In this document: positions 21,439 to 30,482 of the stretch, in pieces | Position numbering within the stretch: the first letter of the stretch is position 1 | Layout: the number at the start of each line of letters is the position of its first letter | Notes under the pieces: model-generated | Seen by the model: the letters and a program-made list of their open reading frames with translations, nothing else | Database searches by the model: none | What the model was told of the DNA's origin: nothing | Translations under genes and position numbers: made by a program | DNA from: Amycolatopsis aidingensis | GTDB lineage: Bacteria > Actinomycetota > Actinomycetes > Mycobacteriales > Pseudonocardiaceae | Direction of reading: 5' to 3' | Length of the DNA stretch: 64,000 nt | NCBI RefSeq assembly: GCF_018885265.1 | Contig: NZ_CP076538.1 | Coordinates: 6,670,001-6,734,000 of the forward strand

Positions 21439-23724
21439 GTGGCACAAGCGACCCAGCTGAACGCGACCGAGCAGGACACCCTGGTCAAACAGATTGGCCT
21501 GGCACTGCTCCGCGCGGCTCCGCGCGACTGGCAGCGTGTTACCGCGGAATACCGCGCGGTCGGCAGGTATCACGAGCTGACGGGGGAGATCGTCCTCGCC
21601 GACGGCTCGGCGGTGGAGTGGGTGGCCACCCACGACATCGCGACGCTGTTCGGCAGATTGCGCGCCGGGATGTACCGGGAGGGGCGCGGCACCTGGTTCA
21701 ACGCTCGGTACCAGCTCGACCACCCCTCCAGCTACAACCTCGAGTACGACCGTGAGGAACCCAAGTGGGACCTCATGCCGCCACCCCAGGCCTACGCCGA
21801 CGAGCTGCGGATGTTCCCGCGGACCGAGGAGAACGTGCCGGAGTGGCTGATGCGCCGGATGTCCGGGCTCGGGCCGGAGCGGCCCGGCCCGCGGTTCCGG
21901 ATGGCCCGGATCTTCGACGGCGCCGGCCCTTCCGGTCGCCCGGTGATCAACCGGCCGGAACTGGACGTGGACGAGCAGGACCGGTTGCTGGGCTACCTGG
22001 ACAGCGCCCCCGTGATCGTGCCCAGCCGGGGCTACGACATCGACCGGCTGGCCAGCACTCCGGAGGGCACGGTCCCGGTCGCCTTCCACAGCGACGGCGT
22101 GTGGATCTGGCCCGCCGCGGTGAACTACTACCTGCGCCAGTACGGGGTCGCCCCGGAGCCGGACCTGGTGCAGCACATCCACGACGCCGGGTTCGTCATC
22201 CCGGACGTACCCGAGCAGGTGCGGCAGGCCGCCGCCGCGCATGTCAACCGGGGTGCGGCGCCACCGCGGCCCCCCGCTCCCTCCGGCCCGCCGCCCGCGC
22301 CGCCGCAGCAGCAGGAGAGCCACCACCAGCCCGAGCCGCGGCCCGCCGCCGAGGAACCGCCGCCGGACGACACGCCGACCGAACCGCCCTACCGGGACGG
22401 TTACGACGGCACGCCCTACGCCGAGACGCGGTTCGACGAGCCCGACTTCCGGGATGAGGCCGAGCAGGACACCGACCTCAACCCACCGACCACGCTGCAC
22501 GAGCCGGTGCAGCCGCCTGCCGAGGAGGACCGGTCACCCGGCGGGGACCCGGCCACGATGTTCAGCCCGGCGGTGGATGCCGGCCCGCCGACCACGGCCG
22601 TACCGCCGGTGCCTGCCGCTGACCCCGCGCCGCAGGCGGCCCCGGCCGCCGAGCCGCAGGCCCAGCCGCAGGACCACGTACCGGAGCCGCAGCCGCGGGA
22701 GCCCGAGCTGGACGACGGCGGCCCGCCCACCCAGGCCGGGCCGGCGCCGCTGCCCGCGGTGTCCGAGCACGCCGAGCCGATCCTGGAGGATCTGCAGGAG
22801 AAGCTGTACGAGCTGGGCGTCGACCCGGCCGGCTACCGGATCGGCGAACCGGCCGAACGCGGCTGGGCCGTGGAGGAGACCTCCTCCGGCTGGCGGGTCG
22901 GCTGGTACGACGGCGAGCTGACCAACCCGGCGGTTTTCGGGGACGCGGAGGACGCGGCCGCGTTCATGCTGGGCAAACTGCTGCTCGCACCGGACGGGAG
23001 CGTGCCGGAACACCCGGCGCCGCAAGCTCCGCAGGCGCACCAGGCGGCGCAGGCGTCCCAGGGGCAGCAGGCGCACCAGGCACCGCCGCAGCCGAACCAG
23101 GAGCGGCGGCCCGCACCTCCCCCGCAGCAGGCACCTCCCCAGCAGCAGGCGCCACCGCAGCAGCAGAAGCCGGTGCTGGCGACGCTGTCCCCGGAGGTAG
23201 CCACCGGGGTGCGTTCCAACCACGTCCGGGAGCCCGCGCCGGAGAGCCCGCCGCAACGCCCGGCGGCGGCGCCGAGCCCGCCACCGGCACCCGCCACCCA
23301 GGTCACCCCGCCGGTGAAGCCGAGGGAACCGGCCAAGGCGGCCCGGTCTTCCGGGCAGGGCGGCAGCCAGCAGTGGCCGATCCAGCCGCTGGAGGGCGAA
23401 CCGCCGCTGACCCTGTTCCGCGGCAAGGAGATGCGCGAGCTGCCCGCGGGCAGCGAGCTGGACCGCTTCGGCGGCCCGAGCGGGAACCTCACCTACGCCG
23501 CGGGCACCCCGTTCGAGGAGCGCTCGCTGGTGCCGGAATGGGTCAGCAGGCCGTATCACGTGTACCGGGTGCAGCGCCCGCTGGAGGCACTGGCCGGGGT
23601 GGCCATTCCCTGGTTCAACCAGCCCGGCGGCGGGGCGGCGTACCTGCTGCCCGCCTCCATCGAGGAGCTGCTCGCCGAGGGCGACCTGATCGAGCTGGAC
23701 CCGGGCGAGCCCCCGGTCGAGTAA
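21439..23724 (+). CDS. Multidomain protein with C-terminal TNT NAD+-glycohydrolase toxin domain
   Basis: 761 residues from a GTG, with a weak ribosome site and no signal peptide. Domains: (1) residues 5-150, resembling YezG/DUF600 immunity proteins (LLRAAPRDWQRVTAEYRAVG, THDIATLF, RGTWFNARY); (2) 195-265, a second small domain (SRGYDIDRLAS, DGVWIWPAAVNYYLRQYG); (3) a Pro-rich linker; (4) 447-520, a domain around YRIGEPAERGWAVEET; (5) a Pro/Gln-rich linker; (6) 655-758, a TNT domain like the M. tuberculosis necrotizing toxin CpnT. The TNT landmarks are present: D-R676-F-G, Y-H707, and W-F-N-Q728-P-G-G-G. It would hydrolyse NAD+. No separate immunity gene is adjacent. The TNT call is strong; the immunity-like call is by fold pattern. 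Confidence 0.85.
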   Translation: MAQATQLNATEQDTLVKQIGLALLRAAPRDWQRVTAEYRAVGRYHELTGEIVLADGSAVEWVATHDIATLFGRLRAGMYREGRGTWFNARYQLDHPSSYNLEYDREEPKWDLMPPPQAYADELRMFPRTEENVPEWLMRRMSGLGPERPGPRFRMARIFDGAGPSGRPVINRPELDVDEQDRLLGYLDSAPVIVPSRGYDIDRLASTPEGTVPVAFHSDGVWIWPAAVNYYLRQYGVAPEPDLVQHIHDAGFVIPDVPEQVRQAAAAHVNRGAAPPRPPAPSGPPPAPPQQQESHHQPEPRPAAEEPPPDDTPTEPPYRDGYDGTPYAETRFDEPDFRDEAEQDTDLNPPTTLHEPVQPPAEEDRSPGGDPATMFSPAVDAGPPTTAVPPVPAADPAPQAAPAAEPQAQPQDHVPEPQPREPELDDGGPPTQAGPAPLPAVSEHAEPILEDLQEKLYELGVDPAGYRIGEPAERGWAVEETSSGWRVGWYDGELTNPAVFGDAEDAAAFMLGKLLLAPDGSVPEHPAPQAPQAHQAAQASQGQQAHQAPPQPNQERRPAPPPQQAPPQQQAPPQQQKPVLATLSPEVATGVRSNHVREPAPESPPQRPAAAPSPPPAPATQVTPPVKPREPAKAARSSGQGGSQQWPIQPLEGEPPLTLFRGKEMRELPAGSELDRFGGPSGNLTYAAGTPFEERSLVPEWVSRPYHVYRVQRPLEALAGVAIPWFNQPGGGAAYLLPASIEELLAEGDLIELDPGEPPVE

Positions 23725-23741
23725 CCCCTCCGGCCGGGGTT
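23723..23741 (+). terminator. Small hairpin after the TNT gene
   Basis: AACCCC-TCCGGCC-GGGGTT forms a 6-bp stem with a 7-nt loop, starting in the stop codon and followed by TGG. It lies between two convergent genes. Weak but well placed. Confidence 0.45.
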
Positions 23742-23762
23742 TGGCCCCACAAGGGCACGGCC

Positions 23763-24374
23763 TCAGTGCACGATGAGCCCGTTCGCTGCGGCGTAGGCCA
23801 CGGCGGTGTCCAGGTCCACCCGCGCCCCGGTCAGCCAGGCCTGACGGAGGGCGTCGGCGTCCAGCCTGCTGCCCCGCAGGTCCGCGCCCTCGAGATTGGT
23901 GCCGAGCAGGCGGGCGCCGGTCAGGTCGGACTCACGCAGGTTCGCACCGGAGAGGTCGGCCTCGGTCAGGTTCGCCTCCCGGAAGCGCAACCCGGCGAGC
24001 TCGCACCGGGCAAGCACGACACCGCCGAGCGCGGCGAGGGACAGGTCGGTCTCCCGCAAGGTGATCGGCCGCATCCGGCAGTCCACAAAGGACGAGCCGA
24101 GGAAGGAACAGCCGGACCATTCGGTCGCCGTCAGCACGGTGCGGGCAAAGGTGCACGAGCGGAATGCCGAGGTGGTGTGCCGGGAGTCGCCGAGGTCCAC
24201 CCCGCTGAAGTCGCACTCGTCGAAGGTGCAGCCGCGGGTCACCAGACCGCGCAGGTCGGCCTCGGTGAAGTCACAGCGCAGGAACCGCCGGTTCGTCCAC
24301 TGCTGCCCCGGCAGCACCGCATCGCGGTAGTCCTCGTCGGTCTCCGGTTCGCTCACTCCGTGAGCCTGCCACAT
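23763..24374 (-). CDS. mfpA: MfpA/Qnr-like pentapeptide-repeat protein
   Basis: 203 residues, almost wholly pentapeptide repeats (A(D/N)LXX type: CDFTEADLRGL, CDFSGVDLGDS, ANLTEADLSGANLRESDL, ADLRGSRLDADALRQ). Segments such as ECDFSGV, SAFRSCTF, MRPITLRETDLSLAALGG and GARVDLDTAVAYAAANGL align closely, from memory, with mycobacterial MfpA (183 residues), a right-handed beta-helix that mimics DNA, binds gyrase and lowers fluoroquinolone action. The C-terminal helical cap for dimerisation is present. It starts 10 nt after the dnaE2 stop (ATG 24374; GTG 24356 is an alternative giving 197 residues), so it is probably the last gene of the LexA-controlled mutagenesis operon. No mfpBCDE conservon genes are nearby. 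Confidence 0.85.
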   Translation of the reverse strand: MWQAHGVSEPETDEDYRDAVLPGQQWTNRRFLRCDFTEADLRGLVTRGCTFDECDFSGVDLGDSRHTTSAFRSCTFARTVLTATEWSGCSFLGSSFVDCRMRPITLRETDLSLAALGGVVLARCELAGLRFREANLTEADLSGANLRESDLTGARLLGTNLEGADLRGSRLDADALRQAWLTGARVDLDTAVAYAAANGLIVH

Positions 24375-24384
24375 CCGGTGGGGA

Positions 24385-27300
24385 TCACCGGAAGTCCCTG
24401 GACTTGCTCGGAATCCGCATCGGCAGGTGCTGCAGGCGGTCGGCCAGCACGCTCACCACCCCGTCGGTGCGCTCGACCACACCGCGGATCAGCAGGGCCG
24501 GGCTGGAGCGAGCGATCCGGTGGTACCGCCGCCACAACCCGAGCGAGCACACGACGTTGACCATCCCGGTCTCGTCCTCGATGTTGAGGAAGGTGATCCC
24601 GCTCGCGGTGGCGGGGCGCTGGCGATGGGTCACCGCGCCGCCGACGAGTACCCGGGTGCCGTGTTCGATCTCGAGCAACCGGTCCGCGGGCACCACCCCG
24701 AGCGCGTCCAGCCGGGGCCGGATGAACTGGGTCGGGAAGCTGTCCGGGGACAGGCCGGTCGCCCATACGTCCGCGGCGGCGAGATCGGGCTCGTCCATCC
24801 CGGGCAGGGCGGGCGCGGCCATGCCCACGCTGCCACCCGGCAGCTTTTCCGGGCGTTCCTCGGCGACCGCACCCGCGGCCCAGAGCGCCTTGCGCCGGTC
24901 CCCGGTGAAGCAGCCGAAGGCACCGGCCGTGGCCATGGCCTCCACCTGCGGTGTGGTCAACCGGACCCGCCGCGCCACATCGGCCATATCGGTGAACGCC
25001 CCGTCCCGGTCCCGCTCGGCCACCAGCCGCTCGGCCACCGCCGTGCCGATGCCGCGGATCGTGCCGAGCCCGATCCGCACCGCCAGGCCGGACTCCCCGC
25101 GTTCCAGGGTGGCGTGCGGCAGGCTGGCGTTCACCTCCGGCCCGAGCACGGTGACCCCGTGCCTGCGGGCGTCGGCGACCAGGGACTGCGGGGAGTAGAA
25201 CCCCATCGGCTGCGCGCGCAGCAGGCCGGCGCAGAACGCCTCGGGGTGGTAGCGCTTGAAGTAGGCGCTGGCGAACACCAGGTAGGCGAAGCTGAGCGCG
25301 TGACTCTCCGGGAACCCGAAGTTGGCGAAGGCCTGCAGCTTGCGGAAGATGTGCTCGGCCATCGGCTGCTCAACGTCGTTGGCCCTGGCCCCCGCGTAGA
25401 ACCGCTGCCGCAGCCGCTCCATTTTCCGGCCCGACCGCTTGGCGCCCATCGCGTGCCGTAACTCGTCCGCCTCCGCGGCACTGAAACCGGCCACGTCCAC
25501 CGCGATCTGCATCATCTGTTCCTGGAACAGTGGCACCCCCAGCGTCTTGCCCAGCGCGTTCGCCAGCAGCGGGTGATCGTGTTCCCACTCTTCCTTTTCC
25601 GTGTACCGCCGGATGTAGGGGTGCACGGAACCGCCCTGGATCGGGCCGGGCCGGATCAGCGCGACCTCGATGGCCAGGTCGTAGAACGTCTTCGGCGCCA
25701 GCCGGGGCAGGGTGGCCAGTTGCGCGCGGCTTTCCACCTGGAACACGCCGATGGCATCGGCCCGCCGCAGCATGGCGTAGACCTCGTCGTCCTCGAGGTC
25801 CAGCTCGGCCAGGTCGATCCGCACGCCTTCGTACTCCTGTACCAGGTCGATCATGTAGTGCAGCGCGGAGAGCATGCCCAGCCCGAGCAGGTCGAACTTG
25901 ACCAGGCCGATGGAGGCACAGTCGTCCTTCTCCCACTGCAGCACGCTGCGGTCGGCCATCCGCGCCCATTCGATCGGGCACACCTCGCTCACCGGCTGGT
26001 GGCAGATCACCATCCCGCCGGAATGGATGCCGAGATGCCGGGGGAAGTCCTCCAGCGTCCCGGACAGCTCCAGCACCGCATCCGGGATGTCGTGATCGTG
26101 GTCGTGCTGGGTGGAGCTCAGCGGACCCCAGCGGTCGATCTGCTTGCTCCACGCGTCCTGCTGGCCAGGGGAGTAACCCAGCGCCCGCGCGGCGTCCCGC
26201 ACCGCGGACCGGGCCCGGTAGGTGATCACGTTGGCCACCTGGGCTGCGCGCAGCCTGCCGTACTTGCGGTAGACGTACTGGATCGCTTCTTCCCGGCGAT
26301 CGGACTCGATGTCCAGGTCGATATCCGGGTAACCGTCCCGTTCCGGCGCCAGGAACCGCTCGAACAACAGGTTCCACCGCACCGGGTCGACCTTGGTGAT
26401 GCCCAGCGCGAAGCAGACCGCGGAGTTGGCAGCCGAGCCACGGCCCTGGCAGAGGATGTCATTCTGCTCGCAGAACCGCACGATATCCCAGACGATCAGG
26501 AAATAGCCGGGGAAACCCAGCCGCTCGATGATCTCCAGTTCGTGCGCGATCTGCCGGTATGCCTCGGATCTGTGTTTCGTGTGGTCATAGTGCCGGGCCG
26601 CCCCGAGGTAGACCTGCTTGCGCAGGTAACTCGCCTCGGTGTGCCCCGCCTCGACGTCGAACGGCGGCAGCCGCGGGGCGACCAGCTTCAGGTCGAAGGA
26701 GCACTCGATGCCCAACAGCGCGGCGCGCTGTACCGCGCCGGGGTAGCGGGCGAACCTGGCCGCCATCTCCCGGCCGGAGCGCAGGTAGGCCGTACCGGCC
26801 GCGGGCAGCCAACCCGCCATCTCGTCCAGGCCGCGACGTGCCCTGATCGCGGCCATCGCCGCGGCGAGCCTGCCCCGCTCCGGGGTCGCGTAGTGCACGG
26901 CGTTGGTGGCCACGGTGGCCAGCCCGGTTCGCGCTGCCAGTTCCACCAGCGCGTCATTGCGTTCGCTGTCCTCGGGTAGCCCGTGGTCGGTCAGCTCGAC
27001 GAACACGTTGCCGCGGCCGAACAGCTCGATCAGTCTCCGCAACCGGGCCTCCGCGGCCGGGAGGCCCTGCTCGGCAAGGGCGCGCCGAACCCCGCCCTTG
27101 CGGCAGCCGGTGAGCACCGCGCAGCGCTCGTACACCTCGGCGGCGACGGATTCCAGGTCGTACACCGGGCGCCCCTTCTCCGCCCGGTGCTCGCCGGGGG
27201 CCACCTCCTCGTGCCCGGCGAGCTGGCCAGCCGTGGTGGCCCGGCAGAGCCCCGCGTACCCGGTGGCGTCCTTGGCCAGCAGCAGCAGGTGCTCCCCTTC

Positions 27301-27729
27301 CGGATCGGCGATCCCGTTCTGCGGTGCGGAGAGCCCGAGGCTCAGCTCGGTGCCGAACACCGTCCGCATCCCGAGGTCACGGGCGGCCTCGGCGAACCGC
27401 ACCACCCCGTACATGCCGTCGTGGTCGGTGATCGCGACCGCGTCCAGCTCGAGCCGGGCCGCCTCCTCGACCAGTTCCTCCGGGTGACTGGCCCCGTCCA
27501 GGAAGCTGAAGTTGGAGTGGCAGTGCAGCTCGGCGTAGGGAACCCTGGCCCCGCTGCCGCTGTCGTCCGCTCCTCGCATCGCGCGCAGGTGCACGGGACG
27601 CAGGTAGCCCTCGCGCCGCCGGGTCCACGCGGGACTGTCCCCACCGTCCCCGGACCCCTCGGCCGGTGGCCTGCCGGACAGGGTTCGTTCCAGCTCCCGC
27701 CACGGGATCGGCGGGTTGTTCCAGCCCAT
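24385..27729 (-). CDS. dnaE2: Error-prone DNA polymerase DnaE2
   Basis: A 1114-residue C-family polymerase alpha subunit. The start MGWNNPPIPWRELER is the typical DnaE2 N-terminus. A PHP domain follows (about 65-330, AELHCHSNFSFLDGASHPEEL), then the palm with catalytic acids P468-D469-I-D471-L-D473, a helix-hairpin-helix region, and an OB fold near the C-terminus (GITFLNIEDETGMVNVVCSL). It performs translesion synthesis and induced mutagenesis together with ImuA' and ImuB. It is 21 nt downstream of a small ORF coupled to imuB and is part of the operon headed by the LexA box at 30483-30508. Confidence 0.95.
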   Translation of the reverse strand: MGWNNPPIPWRELERTLSGRPPAEGSGDGGDSPAWTRRREGYLRPVHLRAMRGADDSGSGARVPYAELHCHSNFSFLDGASHPEELVEEAARLELDAVAITDHDGMYGVVRFAEAARDLGMRTVFGTELSLGLSAPQNGIADPEGEHLLLLAKDATGYAGLCRATTAGQLAGHEEVAPGEHRAEKGRPVYDLESVAAEVYERCAVLTGCRKGGVRRALAEQGLPAAEARLRRLIELFGRGNVFVELTDHGLPEDSERNDALVELAARTGLATVATNAVHYATPERGRLAAAMAAIRARRGLDEMAGWLPAAGTAYLRSGREMAARFARYPGAVQRAALLGIECSFDLKLVAPRLPPFDVEAGHTEASYLRKQVYLGAARHYDHTKHRSEAYRQIAHELEIIERLGFPGYFLIVWDIVRFCEQNDILCQGRGSAANSAVCFALGITKVDPVRWNLLFERFLAPERDGYPDIDLDIESDRREEAIQYVYRKYGRLRAAQVANVITYRARSAVRDAARALGYSPGQQDAWSKQIDRWGPLSSTQHDHDHDIPDAVLELSGTLEDFPRHLGIHSGGMVICHQPVSEVCPIEWARMADRSVLQWEKDDCASIGLVKFDLLGLGMLSALHYMIDLVQEYEGVRIDLAELDLEDDEVYAMLRRADAIGVFQVESRAQLATLPRLAPKTFYDLAIEVALIRPGPIQGGSVHPYIRRYTEKEEWEHDHPLLANALGKTLGVPLFQEQMMQIAVDVAGFSAAEADELRHAMGAKRSGRKMERLRQRFYAGARANDVEQPMAEHIFRKLQAFANFGFPESHALSFAYLVFASAYFKRYHPEAFCAGLLRAQPMGFYSPQSLVADARRHGVTVLGPEVNASLPHATLERGESGLAVRIGLGTIRGIGTAVAERLVAERDRDGAFTDMADVARRVRLTTPQVEAMATAGAFGCFTGDRRKALWAAGAVAEERPEKLPGGSVGMAAPALPGMDEPDLAAADVWATGLSPDSFPTQFIRPRLDALGVVPADRLLEIEHGTRVLVGGAVTHRQRPATASGITFLNIEDETGMVNVVCSLGLWRRYHRIARSSPALLIRGVVERTDGVVSVLADRLQHLPMRIPSKSRDFR

Positions 27730-27750
27730 GCGGGCACCACCGCGGCCCGG

Positions 27751-27924
27751 TCAGCCGGACCGGTTCTCCGGGGACACCCTGGGCGCCGGGATGTCCACCA
27801 TGGCCAGCTCCCGGTTCGCCGCCGTGGTGGAGAGGCCGCGGCGAGTACCGTCTTCCGGCCGTCGCGGGGACCCCTTCGGGCGCCGCGGTTGCTCGCCGAA
27901 CCCGGAGAAGTAGTCAGCGTTCAT
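27751..27924 (-). CDS. 57-residue ORF coupled between imuB and dnaE2
   Basis: The ATG at 27924 shares its A with the imuB stop codon (TGATG), a classic translational-coupling junction, and the stop lies 21 nt before the dnaE2 start. The product begins MNADYFSGFGEQPRRPKG, has a basic Pro/Arg-rich middle and ends ...VDIPAPRVSPENRSG. It has no membrane helix or known domain. A short, disordered, basic peptide in this position could be a mutasome accessory factor or only a spacer ORF that keeps dnaE2 translation coupled. No family was recognised. Confidence 0.55.
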   Translation of the reverse strand: MNADYFSGFGEQPRRPKGSPRRPEDGTRRGLSTTAANRELAMVDIPAPRVSPENRSG

Positions 27925-29597
27925 CAGTCGTACATCCCTTCTGCCGTCCACAACGGACGCTCGTCGGTTGGTTCGTTTCCCTGCCACACCAGCAACAGCG
28001 CTACTTCGGGCTGCTGGCCCGCGCTCTCCAGCAGGACCTGGACCCGCGCCAGCGCGCCCTTGCCTTCCGGGTCCCACCACTGCGCGGCCACCGGCCACGG
28101 CCCCGCCCAGTCCAGGACCCGCCGCTCGGCTCCGGTGCCGAGTGCCACCCGGTGCGGGGTCGCGGTGATCCGGTGCCGTTCGGTGATGCCCACCTCCGCG
28201 CCGGCGGAATCGGTGACCACCGCACGAACCGGCCGCTCGAACACGGTCGCCGGGGACGGCGAGGGCAACCGGCCCGGCCACGGTGCCCGCTGGTCACCCG
28301 CGGCGGCGCGGTCGTCTCCCCACGGAACGAGGCGGACCCGCTCGCCCGCGCCGCGGCCACCGTCGAGCACGGCGGTGACCACCCCGTCCGGGCCGAGTAG
28401 TCCCTGCACCCTGAGCAGTGCCCGGCCCGCTCGCTCGGTCGCCAGTGCCTGCTCGGCGCCCGGACCGCCGAGCGCGGAAGCTCCCTGCCACAAACCGAGC
28501 TGCAGCGACCGGCCCGCGACGGTCTCCTCCGGTTCCAGCCGGAGGAGGGACACCCCGGCCGTCGGCCGGTTCGCTTCCCCCGCACGCAGCCAGCCCTCGA
28601 ACTGCCAGCGGACCCGGTCGGCGATCCCTTGCGGGGTAAGGGGTTCGGCGCACCGCCACACCCTGGTGAGCTGCTCGCCCCGTTCGGTCGTAGCGTGGAT
28701 GCCCAGCCGGGTGCAGGCGAGGCCATGCGCTGCGAGCCCGCCGTGGAACCGTTCCGCCAGCGTCTTCGCCATGAATGCCGCGACGTCGATCCGTTCCAGC
28801 ACGGGATCGAAGGTCTCCGTCACCGACAGCTCCGGCGGCGGCCGCCTGCGCTGCGGCGGGCGTTCGGACCGGCCCCGCGCCAGCCGGTGCGCGAGCACCC
28901 CGGCCGAGCCGAACCGGGTGGCCACGTCCCGCTCGGCGAGTCCGGCGAACGCGCCCAGGGTGCGCAGGCCGAGCCTGCGCAACAGGTCCACGAGCTCACC
29001 CCGGTCGGAACCCGGCTGGTCGAGCTCGGTGATGCTCAGCGGGGCGAGGAACCGCGCCGCCGCCCCGGCCTCGACCAGCAGGCAACGGTGCGCGGCCAGC
29101 ACGGCTGCGAACAGACCGTCGGCGATGCCGACCTGGCATTCCACCCCGGCGTGCACGGAGACGTGGTCCAGCAGCAACTCGACGAGCTCGGGCTCCCCGC
29201 CGAAGTAGGCCGCGGCACCCCGCACCGGTACCGCGACCAGGCCGGGCCGCACCACCTCCACGCCGACGATCAGTTCCTCCACCGTCGCGGCGACCGGCTC
29301 GAACATGCGCGCATCCCGCCCGATGTCCTCGCCGAACACCACCAACTCGGGGCAGCGCGACTGTGCCTCCCTGCGCCGCATGCCACGCCGGACCCCGTTC
29401 GCCCGCGCGACCGCGGAGCAGGCGACCACCCGGTTGGCCGCGAACACCGCGGCGGGCAGGTGCGCGGGCACCCCCGCCGCCGTGGCGGCAGCCGTCACCG
29501 GCCAGTCGGGGCACCACAAGACGAGCATTCGTACCGGTACCCGCTCGCCGTCCGCGACCGCCCGCGATCCATCCGATGCGGTCGGTGCCGTCGTCAT
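27924..29597 (-). CDS. imuB: ImuB, catalytically inactive Y-family polymerase homologue
   Basis: 557 residues from the ATG at 29597 behind GGGGAGGTGGGG; it begins 1 nt after the imuA' stop. The Y-family framework is visible (VACSAVARANGVRRGMRRREAQ; helix-hairpin-helix near LRTLGAFAGLAERDVATRFG), but the catalytic carboxylates are missing: the first motif reads LVLWCPDWPVTAA and the SVDE-type motif is replaced by RGAAAYFGG. ImuB proteins act as the hub of the mutasome. The beta-clamp-binding pentamer is present as Q366-L-G-L-W370, followed by a C-terminal tail that in family members contacts ImuA' and DnaE2. Confidence 0.92.
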   Translation of the reverse strand: MTTAPTASDGSRAVADGERVPVRMLVLWCPDWPVTAAATAAGVPAHLPAAVFAANRVVACSAVARANGVRRGMRRREAQSRCPELVVFGEDIGRDARMFEPVAATVEELIVGVEVVRPGLVAVPVRGAAAYFGGEPELVELLLDHVSVHAGVECQVGIADGLFAAVLAAHRCLLVEAGAAARFLAPLSITELDQPGSDRGELVDLLRRLGLRTLGAFAGLAERDVATRFGSAGVLAHRLARGRSERPPQRRRPPPELSVTETFDPVLERIDVAAFMAKTLAERFHGGLAAHGLACTRLGIHATTERGEQLTRVWRCAEPLTPQGIADRVRWQFEGWLRAGEANRPTAGVSLLRLEPEETVAGRSLQLGLWQGASALGGPGAEQALATERAGRALLRVQGLLGPDGVVTAVLDGGRGAGERVRLVPWGDDRAAAGDQRAPWPGRLPSPSPATVFERPVRAVVTDSAGAEVGITERHRITATPHRVALGTGAERRVLDWAGPWPVAAQWWDPEGKGALARVQVLLESAGQQPEVALLLVWQGNEPTDERPLWTAEGMYD

Positions 29598-29598
29598 G

Positions 29599-30465
29599 TC
29601 ACCCCACCTCCCCAAGGGCCCCGAGGTCACTGCGCCCCTCGGATGCGGTCGCCGCCACCGGGGTCACTCCGGTGGCGGCGACCGACCCGCCGGGCCCCGG
29701 CAGCTCCAGCTCCGCGCGAACCGGCCTGGCCGCGGCACCTCTGCCCGCGGCCCGCACCACCACATGCCGTTCGCGCAGGTAGCCGTAGCCCCCGTGAAGG
29801 CCGGACCAGCGCCCGGCCCCGCACCGCAGTTCCATGTCCGCACCCAGCCATGGACCAAGGGAGAGCAGTACGGAGCCGCGATGTCGCGCCCTCGCCGAGA
29901 GCCGTCGCGCTGTCCGGGACCCGGCCAGCTCGCCGGGTGGACCCACCGCCACGAGGTCCACGCCGTCGAGCAGGGCGGCGGTCGCCGCGGCGAAGTCCGC
30001 GCCCGGCCGCGGAACGAGAGCGAGCCTGCCGACCTCGACCCCGAGTTCCCCAGCGGCTACTACGCCGAGGTTCGGCATGCCCACCACCGCCGCCCATGAC
30101 CCGCTGGCCGTGGCTTCGGCCAGCAGGGCCAGCAGCAACGATGTCGATCCCCGTACCGACACCGTGCTGCCCCTGCGGAGCCCGCCCTGGGGCAGCAGCT
30201 CCGCCAACTCCGCGAGCACCGGCAGGACCTGTCCCGTGGTCCGCGCGTGCTCGGCATCGACGGCCACATCGCTGGCCGTACTCACACCCGGTAACGAGGC
30301 CAGCCGGGCGACCGCCGGGGCACCGGGCATCCCCACCCCGGTGCCCCGGACACTGGTCGCCAACTCGCCCAGCACCAGCACCACCTCCCACACGACGACA
30401 GGCCCCACCGGCGGATACCGGGTGAGTCGTGGCTCACGCGGCACCGCTGATGCGTTCTTGTCCAC
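29599..30465 (-). CDS. imuA': ImuA' mutasome protein
   Basis: 288 residues from a GTG at 30465. It is the RecA-like actinobacterial ImuA' (Rv3395c type), first gene of the imuA'-imuB-dnaE2 cassette. A degenerate nucleotide-binding core is seen in LPQGGLRRGSTVSVRGSTSL and WAAVVGMPNLGVVAAGELGV, but the loop lacks the GKT/S signature, as expected for this family. The C-terminal part, rich in Ala and Gly, is thought to contact ImuB. The perfect LexA box begins 23 nt upstream of the start codon. Confidence 0.88.
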   Translation of the reverse strand: MDKNASAVPREPRLTRYPPVGPVVVWEVVLVLGELATSVRGTGVGMPGAPAVARLASLPGVSTASDVAVDAEHARTTGQVLPVLAELAELLPQGGLRRGSTVSVRGSTSLLLALLAEATASGSWAAVVGMPNLGVVAAGELGVEVGRLALVPRPGADFAAATAALLDGVDLVAVGPPGELAGSRTARRLSARARHRGSVLLSLGPWLGADMELRCGAGRWSGLHGGYGYLRERHVVVRAAGRGAAARPVRAELELPGPGGSVAATGVTPVAATASEGRSDLGALGEVG

Positions 30466-30482
30466 CGCGGGGAAGGCAGTGG

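Noticed and set aside
23763..24374. Pentapeptide protein as immunity factor of the TNT toxin
   Set aside because: It is adjacent but on the opposite strand and resembles MfpA, not known TNT immunity factors.
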